Below, piece after piece: positions 33,467 to 40,777 of a stretch of DNA of 52,200 nt. The notes under the pieces are model-generated. The model had not been told where the DNA came from and ran no database searches. It saw nothing but the letters and a program-made list of their open reading frames with translations. Source of the stretch: Chryseobacterium sp. 36-9 (GTDB lineage Bacteria > Bacteroidota > Bacteroidia > Flavobacteriales > Weeksellaceae); NCBI GenBank assembly GCA_001898785.1, contig MKVE01000017.1, positions 153,523 to 205,722 of the forward strand, in the 5' to 3' direction. How positions within the stretch are numbered: the stretch's first letter is position 1; each line of letters starts with the position of its first letter. The position numbers were made by a program, and so were the translations under genes.

Positions 33467-34069
33467 TTAAGCAATCACAATACTTTCAATTCCCTTTTCC
33501 AAAGCCGTTTCCTGAAGATGCGGAAGTCCCAAACCTTCAGCGCGGAAAACACTGACATCCGTAACTCCAATAAAGCCGAGAACACTTCTCAAATACGGAA
33601 CCACAAAATCATATGACTGATAATCGCCTTCCGAGAAAACAGAACCGCTTGCCACCGCGATATATGCTTTTTTGTTTTTTACCAGACCTTCAAAACCGTT
33701 TTCAGAATATTGGAAAGTCATTCCGCCACGAGCGATATGGTCGATGTAAGCTTTCAAAGCAGAAGGAATTCCGAAGTTGTAAATAGGAACCGATATCACA
33801 ATAATATCCGAAGCCTGCAATTGCGCAATCGCATCGTCTGAACGTTTTACCGCTTGATTTTGTTTAGGAGTCCTGTTTTCTGCCGGAATAAACCAAGAAT
33901 CGACCTGCTCTTCGCCCAAATGCGGAAATGGCGTTTTCAACAAGTCCAAAGTTGTAATCGAATGCTCGGGATATGCTTCCTGCAATTTTTCTTCAATAGC
34001 GTTTCCTAAAGTTCTGCTTGCCGAACCATTCGTTCTCGGACTTGAAATAATATGAAGTATATTTTTCAT
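33467..34069 (-). CDS. azoR: FMN-dependent NADH-azoreductase
   Basis: A 200-residue flavodoxin-fold quinone/azo reductase. N-terminal phosphate-binding loop is SSPRTNGSASRTLG. VPIYNFGIPSALKAYIDHIARGG (read as VPIYNFGIPSALKA and YIDHIARGG) is the FMN-binding signature, and ASGSVFSEGDYQSYD is a second FMN-contacting loop. Two-electron reduction of quinones protects against electrophile stress. The ATG at 34069 is the family start; a longer reading is unlikely. It is divergently placed from an HxlR regulator, as azoR1 is controlled by the HxlR-type YodB in Bacillus subtilis. Confidence 0.93.
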   Translation of the reverse strand: MKNILHIISSPRTNGSASRTLGNAIEEKLQEAYPEHSITTLDLLKTPFPHLGEEQVDSWFIPAENRTPKQNQAVKRSDDAIAQLQASDIIVISVPIYNFGIPSALKAYIDHIARGGMTFQYSENGFEGLVKNKKAYIAVASGSVFSEGDYQSYDFVVPYLRSVLGFIGVTDVSVFRAEGLGLPHLQETALEKGIESIVIA

Positions 34070-34104
34070 ACGTAAATATTTATTTGTTTTTAATGTCGTA
34101 TAGG

Positions 34105-34122
34105 AATCGCTTGTTAGCGATT
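34105..34122. promoter_or_regulatory. Palindrome in the azoR leader, candidate HxlR operator
   Basis: AATCGC (34105-34110), TTGTTA, then GCGATT (34117-34122): perfect 6-bp arms, 36 bp upstream of azoR start. It could be a regulator site or an RNA hairpin. Confidence 0.4.
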
Positions 34123-34193
34123 TCATTTTTTGAATAATTAAAATTTCTTCAGCAAAATTATGTACATTTGCTTATCAAAAGTAAGTAGTAGAC

Positions 34194-34215
34194 AAAAGGT
34201 TAGTAGTAACCTTTT
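34194..34215. promoter_or_regulatory. Second palindrome between azoR and HxlR gene
   Basis: AAAAGGT and ACCTTTT arms surround TAGTAGTA. It lies just downstream of a -7 element TACATTTG (34163-34170) on the plus strand, so a bound protein would block the HxlR promoter. Confidence 0.4.
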
Positions 34216-34240
34216 TATTAGCAGTTTTAAATTTAATCTT

Positions 34241-34633
34241 ATGGAAAGCGAAGTAGAAGTTTGTAAAGCAGGTTGCAAAATCACTTGTGGCGAAAATCTT
34301 GCGGCAGTGGAAGACGCATTATACGTGATTTCGGGGAAGTGGAAACTGAAAATCATTATCGTTCTGCAGGAAATGGGGAATATCCGTTTCAACGAATTGC
34401 AAAGATTGATTACCGGAATTTCTGCAAGAGTTTTGTCTAATGAACTGAAAGATTTGGAACTGAATGGGTTCGTGAAAAGAGTAGTGCACGCAGAAATGAC
34501 GCCGGTTGTGGTAGAATATATTTCCACAGATTATAGCAGAACGCTGAAAAATGTGATTATGTCACTTTCCGATTGGGGTAAAAATCATAAAAAAACATTA
34601 GGGAAGATGTTTTTGAAAAATAATTATCAATAA
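34241..34633 (+). CDS. HxlR-family transcriptional regulator with three N-terminal cysteines
   Basis: A 130-residue winged-helix DNA-binding protein. VEDALYVISGKWKLKIIIVLQEMGNIRFNELQ (read as VISGKWKLKIIIVL and GNIRFNELQ) and ITGISARVLSNELKDLELNGFVKR (read as ITGISARVLSNEL and KDLELNGFVKR) are the HxlR winged-helix signature. The N-terminus contains Cys8, Cys12 and Cys16 (C-X3-C-X3-C). Relatives such as YodB/CatR sense quinones or diamide through a cysteine near this position; three cysteines would allow disulfide switching. The ATG at 34241 is preferred over an earlier in-frame codon. It is divergent from azoR, its likely target. Confidence 0.9.
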   Translation: MESEVEVCKAGCKITCGENLAAVEDALYVISGKWKLKIIIVLQEMGNIRFNELQRLITGISARVLSNELKDLELNGFVKRVVHAEMTPVVVEYISTDYSRTLKNVIMSLSDWGKNHKKTLGKMFLKNNYQ

Positions 34634-34658
34634 GAGTGGGCTTTAGCCAAAATTTAAA

Positions 34659-34720
34659 CTCACGCAGATTAAGCAAATCAGTCGGAAAAAAATCTGCGTA
34701 ATCAGCTCAATCTGCGAGAG
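34659..34720. repeat. Inverted intergenic repeat of CGCAGATT type
   Basis: CTCACGCAGATTAAGCAAAT on the left and ATCAGCTCAATCTGCGAGAG on the right are imperfect reverse complements around a poly-A loop, with an extra AATCTGCG between them. It lies between the convergent HxlR and AraC genes. Confidence 0.7.
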
Positions 34721-34732
34721 AATTTTTTATAC

Positions 34733-35647
34733 TTAATTAAACGACTTCCGGAACTCCAAAGGAGAAATATCAGTCTTAGCTTTAAACAGTTTGCTAAAAG
34801 ACTGCGAATGCTCAAATCCCAGTTCGTAAGCAATTTCACTCACGGAAAGTTCCGTTGTAGAAAGTTTTTCCTTAGCTTTTTCGATTAGTTTTTCGTGGAT
34901 GTGTTGTTGCGTGGTTTGTCCGGTCAGGGATTTCAAAAGACTTCCTAAATAATTAGTGGAAATATTCAGAGATTCTGCTATGTAATTGGCGGTTGGCAAA
35001 CCTTTATTGATGACTTCATTTTTGAAATAATCTTCCAGAATATGTTCCAATTTATCCAAAATCTGATGATTGCTCTTTTTTCTGGTGATGAATTGTCTTT
35101 GATAAAATCGTTCGCAGTAATTCAGAATCACTTCAATTTGAGAAATGATGATATTCTGTGTGAATTCATCAATTCCTGACTGATATTCGCGTTCGATGCC
35201 TTTGAAAAGTCCAATCAACGTTTCTTCTTCTTTTTCAGAAAGAAACAACGCTTCATTGACATCATAACCGAAGAATTTATAATTGTGAATGGTCTTTGCC
35301 AAAGGGGTATTCCAGATAAAATCGGGATGAAAAGCCAAAATAAAGCCGGACGGTTTCGTATCGTATTTGTCAATAATCATCCTCACCAGTTGTCTCGGCG
35401 CAATGAAGCACATCAGACCACCGTCAAAATCATACTGGCTTTGTCCGTAATGCAGTTTTCCCTGGATATCACGCTTGAAACCCATAAAATACAATTCCTG
35501 AACCCAGCTGATTTCCGATTCCTCAATTTGATATTCCACCTGGCTGTAATCCACCAGACTAATCATTGGGTGTTGAGGTTGAGACAATCCGCAAATCCTG
35601 TGAAATTCAGCAACGGTGTCAATCGTATATAATTTTCTGTTAGTCAT
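34733..35647 (-). CDS. AraC-family transcriptional regulator
   Basis: A 304-residue regulator. The N-terminal half (to about 195) is a cupin-like sensory domain with FIAPRQLVRMI and GFILAFHPDFIW. The C-terminal AraC DNA-binding domain has two HTH motifs: NYIAESLNISTNYLGSLLKSLTG (read as YIAESLNISTNYLG and SLLKSLTG) and SVSEIAYELGFEHSQSFSKLFK (read as SVSEIAYELGFEH and SQSFSKLFK). The ATG at 35647 is used; the earlier frame begins with TTG. It lies 48 bp downstream of an SDR gene on the same strand, a common regulator-dehydrogenase pairing. The ligand is unknown. Confidence 0.9.
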   Translation of the reverse strand: MTNRKLYTIDTVAEFHRICGLSQPQHPMISLVDYSQVEYQIEESEISWVQELYFMGFKRDIQGKLHYGQSQYDFDGGLMCFIAPRQLVRMIIDKYDTKPSGFILAFHPDFIWNTPLAKTIHNYKFFGYDVNEALFLSEKEEETLIGLFKGIEREYQSGIDEFTQNIIISQIEVILNYCERFYQRQFITRKKSNHQILDKLEHILEDYFKNEVINKGLPTANYIAESLNISTNYLGSLLKSLTGQTTQQHIHEKLIEKAKEKLSTTELSVSEIAYELGFEHSQSFSKLFKAKTDISPLEFRKSFN

Positions 35648-35695
35648 AACCTGAAGAATTAAAGGCAACAATCCGAAAACTGTTGCCTTACAAAG

Positions 35696-36535
35696 TTAGT
35701 AATCTGTTGAAATACTTAATGTTTTGAAATCAGAAATTTCATTTTGAAGTGTGCTTAACTTATTGGTTGCCATTTGAAAAGCATCGGAACCTAAAACCAA
35801 ATGAACCGGTGGATTTTCCATTGCCGCTAATTCTATTAAGGCCACCGCTGCTTTTTCCGGGTCACCGGGCTGATTGCCATTGATGTCCTGCTCGTGCGCT
35901 TTTTGAATTTGTCTGGCCGTTGCATAAGCATCAATTTCATTTTCAGGTGTGCGAAGAGAACCGCCGGTTAAAAAGTCAGTTCTGAAATAGCCGGGATAAA
36001 CAACGGTTGCATTCACTCCAAATTCTTTCGCTTCAGCGGCCAAAGCTTCCGTGAAACCGACAACGGCAAACTTGGTAGCGCAATAGATTCCCCAACCCGG
36101 AAAATCTCCTGAAAGTCCGCCAATTGATGCAATGTTAATCACAAGACCGCTTTTTTGTGCTCTGAGGTAAGGCATTGATTTTCTGATGATATTCAAAGAA
36201 CCAAAGACATTGGTGTCAAAATTTTGACGGCTTTCTTTATCGGTTAATTCTTCTAGAGTTCCCAATTGTCCGTAACCCGCATTATTCACGATAACATCCA
36301 ATTGTCCGAATTTTTCAACTGTTTTAGAAATCGCTTCCGAAACCGAATTTTCATTAACCAAATCCACTTCCAATGGAAGAAAATCAGAGTTTTCTGCGCT
36401 GATGACTTTCTGTAATTCAGAAACATTTCTTGAAGTTGCCGCTACGGAATAACCTTCAGTTAATAATTTTTTTACTAATGTCAGACCTAAACCTTTTGAA
36501 GCGCCAGTCACGAACCATACTTTTTTTGTACTCAT
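35696..36535 (-). CDS. Short-chain dehydrogenase/reductase
   Basis: A 279-residue classical SDR: NAD(P)-binding TGASKGLG at 10-17, NNAG at 84-87, and catalytic Ser137, Tyr151 and Lys155 (YCATK). The arginine in TSRN after beta-2 suggests NADP preference. A C-terminal segment (QKAHEQDINGNQPGDPEKAA) is typical of the oxidoreductases often paired with AraC regulators. The physiological substrate is unknown. A near-match -7 element (CAACTTTG, 36579-36572) lies upstream. Confidence 0.9.
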   Translation of the reverse strand: MSTKKVWFVTGASKGLGLTLVKKLLTEGYSVAATSRNVSELQKVISAENSDFLPLEVDLVNENSVSEAISKTVEKFGQLDVIVNNAGYGQLGTLEELTDKESRQNFDTNVFGSLNIIRKSMPYLRAQKSGLVINIASIGGLSGDFPGWGIYCATKFAVVGFTEALAAEAKEFGVNATVVYPGYFRTDFLTGGSLRTPENEIDAYATARQIQKAHEQDINGNQPGDPEKAAVALIELAAMENPPVHLVLGSDAFQMATNKLSTLQNEISDFKTLSISTDY

Positions 36536-36844
36536 TTTGATTGTTTTTAAAGGGTTAATTATTTACAGTACAAAGTTGAAAAATGATGAACGGAACGGTG
36601 TGACCAAATCAAAGATTGTTGTAGCCAAAACTACGATGAAGGATTTTTGGGCGCCTTTTCCGTCTTCCACTCCCGCTTTTTTGCTCCACTTCGTTCCGCA
36701 AAAAGAGCTCCGTTCAAGCCGGAGCGCAATTGTATGGCGTTCATATTTTGTGCATAACTTTTGTTAATTCTCAAAACAAAATAAAAATCTAAATTTACCA
36801 CAGACGCAAATCATCGTTTATTAATATCAAAAATCACTTACTAA
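36536..36844. other. 309-bp divergent intergenic region with a GC-rich repeat-like element
   Basis: It separates the SDR (minus) and dienoyl-CoA reductase (plus) genes. About 36640-36735 is distinctly GC-richer: GGGCGCCTTTTCCG, then GCTTTTTTGC paired with GCAAAAAGAGC (about 36675 and 36698), then a perfect GCTCCG (36707-36712) / CGGAGC (36720-36725) hairpin. It looks like another interspersed palindromic element. No gene is seen. Confidence 0.6.
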
Positions 36845-37726
36845 ATGAATCTATATACACAACCAATGTTGCGCGAAGACGCACTCAAAGATAAAGTCGC
36901 TATTGTGACTGGTGGCGGAAGCGGTCTTGGAAAAGCAATGACCAAATATTTTCTGGAACTCGGAGCGAAAGTCGTTATCACTTCAAGAAACTTGGAAAAA
37001 CTGCAGGGGACAGCAAAAGAACTCGAAGAACAAACTGGTGGAAAAGTGCTTTGTGTGGCTTGCGATGTCAGAAATTGGGAAGAAGTGGAAGCGATGAAAG
37101 AAGCGGCTTTAAAAGAATTTGGGAGAATCGATATTCTTTTAAACAACGCTGCCGGGAATTTCATATCGCCAACCGAAAGATTAACACATTCGGCTTTTGA
37201 TTCAATTTTAGATATAGTTTTGAAAGGAACCAAGAACTGTACATTGTCTGTCGGAAAATATTGGATTGATAACAAAATTCCTGGAACAGTTCTTAACATC
37301 GTGACAACTTACGCCTGGACAGGTTCAGCTTATGTTGTTCCGTCGGCTTGTGCAAAGGCGGGCGTTCTGGCAATGACCAGAAGTCTGGCGGTGGAGTGGG
37401 CGAAATATGGGATCCGTTTTAATGCCATTGCGCCGGGACCATTTCCAACGAAAGGTGCCTGGGACAGATTATTACCTGGAGATTTGCAGGAAAAATTTGA
37501 TATGCGCAAAAAAGTGCCGCTCAGAAGAGTGGGAGAGCATCAGGAATTAGCGAATCTGGCCGCTTATCTCGTTTCCGATTATTCTGCTTATATGAATGGT
37601 GAAGTGGTCACAATCGATGGTGGAGAATGGCTACAAGGTGCAGGAGAATTCAATATGTTGGAGGATATTCCTCAGGAAATGTGGGATGCTTTGGAAGCGA
37701 TGATAAAAGCGAAAAAATCAAATTGA
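36845..37726 (+). CDS. 2,4-dienoyl-CoA reductase-type SDR
   Basis: A 293-residue SDR very like mammalian mitochondrial DECR: TGGGSGLGK at 22-30, NNAAGN at 100-105, TYAWTGSAYVVPSACAKAG with catalytic Tyr156 and Lys171, NAIAPGPFPTKGAW and the C-terminal GAGEFNML block. In place of the classical YxxxK, the tyrosine sits earlier, in TYAWTGS, as in DECR. The enzyme reduces 2,4-dienoyl-CoA with NADPH during oxidation of unsaturated fatty acids. A Crp/Fnr regulator gene starts only 9 bp after its stop, so both are probably on one transcript. Confidence 0.88.
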   Translation: MNLYTQPMLREDALKDKVAIVTGGGSGLGKAMTKYFLELGAKVVITSRNLEKLQGTAKELEEQTGGKVLCVACDVRNWEEVEAMKEAALKEFGRIDILLNNAAGNFISPTERLTHSAFDSILDIVLKGTKNCTLSVGKYWIDNKIPGTVLNIVTTYAWTGSAYVVPSACAKAGVLAMTRSLAVEWAKYGIRFNAIAPGPFPTKGAWDRLLPGDLQEKFDMRKKVPLRRVGEHQELANLAAYLVSDYSAYMNGEVVTIDGGEWLQGAGEFNMLEDIPQEMWDALEAMIKAKKSN

Positions 37727-37735
37727 TAGTTAATA

Positions 37736-38362
37736 ATGTCAGGCTCGGTTCTTAATACAGAGTTTAATTCGTCTCCTGAATTGGTTGAAAAGCTTTATCA
37801 GTATGGAATCACCAAAACCTATCATGAAGGAGATGTTATATTAGATGAAAATTCCTCTATCCGTTCTATTCCTATCGTGATGAAAGGCATGATGAAGGTG
37901 ATTCGTACCGAGGAAGACGGGCGTGAAATTTTATTATACTATATCAAAGCCGGAGAAAGCTGCATTATGTCGTTCTTGGGTGGAATGCACAATGAAAAAA
38001 GCATTGTAAAAGCTGAAGTGGAAGAAGATACCGAGATTCTGTTTTTACCCATAGATAAAGTTTCGCTTTTCATCAAAGAATATCCGGAATGGTTAGATTA
38101 TATTTTCCGTCTTTACCATAAACGATTTGAGGAGCTATTGGATATTATTAATGCAATCGCCTTTAAGAAAGTTGACGAAAGATTGCTGAATCTGCTCCAG
38201 AAAAAATCAGAATTATCAAATTCGAGTACCATTATCATTACTCACGAACAGTTGGCCAATGAATTGGGAACAGCCAGAGTTGTTGTTTCCAGGTTACTGA
38301 AACAGCTGGAAGAAGAAGGACAGTTGAAACTCGGTAGAAATAAAATTCAGCTTTTATTTTAA
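37736..38362 (+). CDS. Crp/Fnr-family transcriptional regulator
   Basis: A 208-residue regulator with an N-terminal cyclic-nucleotide-binding-like beta-roll (about 20-120; YHEGDVILDENS, GREILLYYIKAGESC), a dimer helix, and a C-terminal winged helix (THEQLANELGTARVVVSRLLKQLEEEG, read as THEQLANELGTAR and VVVSRLLKQLEEEG). It has one notable cysteine in GESCIMS and no Fnr-type four-cysteine cluster, so oxygen sensing by Fe-S is unlikely. It lies directly before tauE and the CstB-like gene. Two matching upstream sequences there are the obvious candidates for its binding sites. Inducer unknown; persulfide, sulfite or NO are possible. Confidence 0.9.
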   Translation: MSGSVLNTEFNSSPELVEKLYQYGITKTYHEGDVILDENSSIRSIPIVMKGMMKVIRTEEDGREILLYYIKAGESCIMSFLGGMHNEKSIVKAEVEEDTEILFLPIDKVSLFIKEYPEWLDYIFRLYHKRFEELLDIINAIAFKKVDERLLNLLQKKSELSNSSTIIITHEQLANELGTARVVVSRLLKQLEEEGQLKLGRNKIQLLF

Positions 38363-38363
38363 G

Positions 38364-38393
38364 TTATGTAACAAAAGTAACTGTACAGAAATA
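38364..38393 (+). promoter_or_regulatory. Candidate Crp/Fnr operator upstream of tauE (copy 1)
   Basis: TTATGTAACAAAAGTAACTG followed by TACAGAAATA. It contains a TGTAAC half-site and a CTGTACAG palindrome. The sequence starts 47 bp before the last base of a -7-like element (CATTTTTG, 38404-38411), centring the TGTAAC site near -42. Confidence 0.65.
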
Positions 38394-38434
38394 ATGGAAT
38401 TTCCATTTTTGCTTTCAAATTAAAGGAAGTAAAA

Positions 38435-39226
38435 ATGGAAATTTTTGGTTATATCGCATCGGTTTTAATTGGTGTTTCTTTAGGATTAATTGGCGGAGGA
38501 GGAAGTATTCTTACCGTTCCCGTTCTTGTCTATCTTTTCGGGATAGATGCATTATTGGCTACAGAATATTCACTTTTTATTGTAGGAATAAGCAGTGTGG
38601 CCGGTTCCATGGCGTATTTCAAAAAAAGATTGGTGAATCTTAAAATCGCCGTAGTTTTTGGAATTCCGTCTGTAATTTCCATTTTTCTTACCCGCAACTA
38701 TCTTTTGCCTCTCATTCCGGATGAAGTTTTAAGAATCAACAATCTGATGATTACCAAAGATATTTTTCTGCTGCTGATTTTTGCAGGATTAATGATGGTA
38801 GCTTCCTACAAAATGATCCGGAAAGATGTACAACAGCCGGATGAAAAGCAAGAAGATAAAAACAGTACACTTTTAGCGGCAGGAGAAGGCTCTGTTGTTG
38901 GAGTTTTAACAGGATTAGTCGGAGCGGGAGGAGGATTTATGATTATTCCGGCATTGGTTAATCTTCTGAAAACTCCCATGAAAGTAGCAATTGGAACTTC
39001 ATTGGTGATTATCTCTTTAAATTCTCTGATCGGATTTTTTTCCTCCATTCAGGGAACGCTTATTAATTGGAGATTTCTGTTATCCGTATCGGCAATCGCT
39101 GTTGTAGGAATCATAATAGGTTCGTATTTATCGAAGAAAGTCGATGGAAAAAAGCTGAAGCCTGCATTCGGATGGTTTATTTTGGTTATGGGGATTTATA
39201 TCATCATTAAAGAAATTTTTCTCTAA
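38435..39226 (+). CDS. TauE/SafE-family sulfite/sulfoacetate exporter
   Basis: A 263-residue inner-membrane protein with about eight helices in two repeats. Each repeat begins with the family's glycine-rich loop: SLGLIGGGGSILTVPVLVYL (residues about 15-35) and GLVGAGGGFMIIPALVNL (about 160-178). In the Staphylococcus aureus cst operon, a TauE protein accompanies CstB and is thought to export sulfite made by persulfide oxidation. The same pairing is seen here, so sulfite export is a reasonable inference. It has its own operator and -7-like element, and AAAGGAAG precedes the ATG. Confidence 0.88.
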   Translation: MEIFGYIASVLIGVSLGLIGGGGSILTVPVLVYLFGIDALLATEYSLFIVGISSVAGSMAYFKKRLVNLKIAVVFGIPSVISIFLTRNYLLPLIPDEVLRINNLMITKDIFLLLIFAGLMMVASYKMIRKDVQQPDEKQEDKNSTLLAAGEGSVVGVLTGLVGAGGGFMIIPALVNLLKTPMKVAIGTSLVIISLNSLIGFFSSIQGTLINWRFLLSVSAIAVVGIIIGSYLSKKVDGKKLKPAFGWFILVMGIYIIIKEIFL

Positions 39227-39232
39227 AAATCC

Positions 39233-39263
39233 TTATGTAACAAAAGTAGCTGTGCAGGAAATA
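39233..39263 (+). promoter_or_regulatory. Candidate Crp/Fnr operator upstream of the CstB-like gene (copy 2)
   Basis: TTATGTAACAAAAGTAGCTG followed by TGCAGGAAATA. The first 16 bases are identical to copy 1, then two substitutions and one inserted G. It starts 47 bp before the last base of GAAATTTG (39273-39280), exactly as in copy 1. Confidence 0.65.
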
Positions 39264-39307
39264 CTAAAACAAGAAATTTGTACTCAACAAAACAAAATTT
39301 ATTAAAA

Positions 39308-40729
39308 ATGAAAATAGAACAGATTTATACAGGATGTTTGGCTCAGGGAGCTTATTATATTATTTCCGACGGGGAAGCGGTTATTATTGATCCTCTAAGA
39401 GAGACAAAACCTTATCTTGACCGATTGGAAAAAGACGAAGTGACGCTTAAATATATTTTTGAAACCCACTTTCATGCAGATTTCGTAAGCGGTCACGTAG
39501 ATTTAAGCCAAAAAACGGGAGCGCCTATTGTCTATGGGCCAACTGCATTACCGGAATTTGAAGCGATTATTGCCGAAGACAATCAGGTTTTTGAAATTGG
39601 AAAAATTAAAATTAAAGTGCTGCATACTCCGGGGCACACGCTGGAAAGTTCTTCTTTTTTGTTAATGGATGAACATGGAAAAGAGACAGCATTATTCAGC
39701 GGAGATACTTTGTTTTTGGGAGATGTCGGTCGTCCTGATTTGGCTCAGAAAGCTGCGGATATGACTCAGGAACAATTGGCAGGATTGCTTTATGACAGCT
39801 TATATCAGAAGATTATGCCTTTAAATGATGATATTGTCGTTTATCCGGCTCATGGCGCAGGTTCGGCTTGTGGTAAAAATATGCAGAAAGAAACGGTAGA
39901 CACGTTGGGAAATCAGAAAAGAACCAACTATGCCTTAAATCAAAAAGATAAAGAAAGCTTTATAAAGGCTGTAACTGACGGACTTTTGCCGCCTCCCGCT
40001 TATTTTGGGATGAATGTAGCCATGAATAAGAAAGGATACGAAAGCTTTGATGAAGTATTATCTCATGGCTCGAAAGCTTTATCTCCCGATGAATTTGAAG
40101 AAACAGCAGACTTTTCCGGAGCTTTGATTCTCGATGTAAGAGATAATGATGAATTTGCAAAAGGCTTTATTCCGCAATCCGTTAATATAGGACTAAACGG
40201 GGATTTTGCACCGTGGATAGGAGCCTTAATTGCAGATGTACAGCAGTCGATTGTATTGGTGACGAATGAAAATGAGGAAGAAGAAACAATTACCAGACTG
40301 AGCAGAGTTGGGTTTGATCATGTTTTAGGTTTCTTAAAAGGTGGTTTTGAAGCCTGGAAAGATAGCGGAAAAGAGGTGGATTCAATTCACAGGATTTCAG
40401 CAAAGCAGTTTGAAGATGAAATTAAGGACAAAGCAGTAAAAGTTATCGATGTAAGAAAAGAAAGCGAATATAATGCAGAGCACATTGACGAGGCCTATAA
40501 TAAACCTTTGGCATATATCAATGAATGGATTAGTCAGATTAATACTGAAGAACATTTCTATCTGCACTGTGCAGGTGGATACAGAAGTATGATGGCGGCA
40601 AGCATTCTTCAGGCAAGAGGTTACCGGAACTTTACCGAAATTGAAGGAGGATTTAAAGCGATTGCCCAAACTGATATTCCTATAAGTGATTTTGTATGTC
40701 AGACTAAGGTTTTTCCTTATATTAGTTAA
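39308..40729 (+). CDS. CstB-like persulfide dioxygenase-rhodanese fusion
   Basis: A 473-residue three-domain protein. Residues 1-250 are a metallo-beta-lactamase fold persulfide dioxygenase: ETHFHADFVSGH (His54, His56, Asp58), HTPGHT, FSGDTLFLGDVGRPDL and YPAHGAGS. Residues about 265-365 are a rhodanese-like domain in which the catalytic cysteine loop reads LVTNENEEEE, so it is a pseudo-rhodanese. Residues about 370-473 form an active rhodanese with Cys421 in LHCAGGYRS. This is the domain order of staphylococcal CstB, which oxidises persulfides to sulfite/thiosulfate. The ATG at 39308 is the start. The following methyltransferase and YeeE genes lie close behind. Confidence 0.93.
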   Translation: MKIEQIYTGCLAQGAYYIISDGEAVIIDPLRETKPYLDRLEKDEVTLKYIFETHFHADFVSGHVDLSQKTGAPIVYGPTALPEFEAIIAEDNQVFEIGKIKIKVLHTPGHTLESSSFLLMDEHGKETALFSGDTLFLGDVGRPDLAQKAADMTQEQLAGLLYDSLYQKIMPLNDDIVVYPAHGAGSACGKNMQKETVDTLGNQKRTNYALNQKDKESFIKAVTDGLLPPPAYFGMNVAMNKKGYESFDEVLSHGSKALSPDEFEETADFSGALILDVRDNDEFAKGFIPQSVNIGLNGDFAPWIGALIADVQQSIVLVTNENEEEETITRLSRVGFDHVLGFLKGGFEAWKDSGKEVDSIHRISAKQFEDEIKDKAVKVIDVRKESEYNAEHIDEAYNKPLAYINEWISQINTEEHFYLHCAGGYRSMMAASILQARGYRNFTEIEGGFKAIAQTDIPISDFVCQTKVFPYIS

Positions 40730-40777
40730 ATGTGTGTTGCTTATACAACATAGTATTCATAAAAATAGAACGAAATA

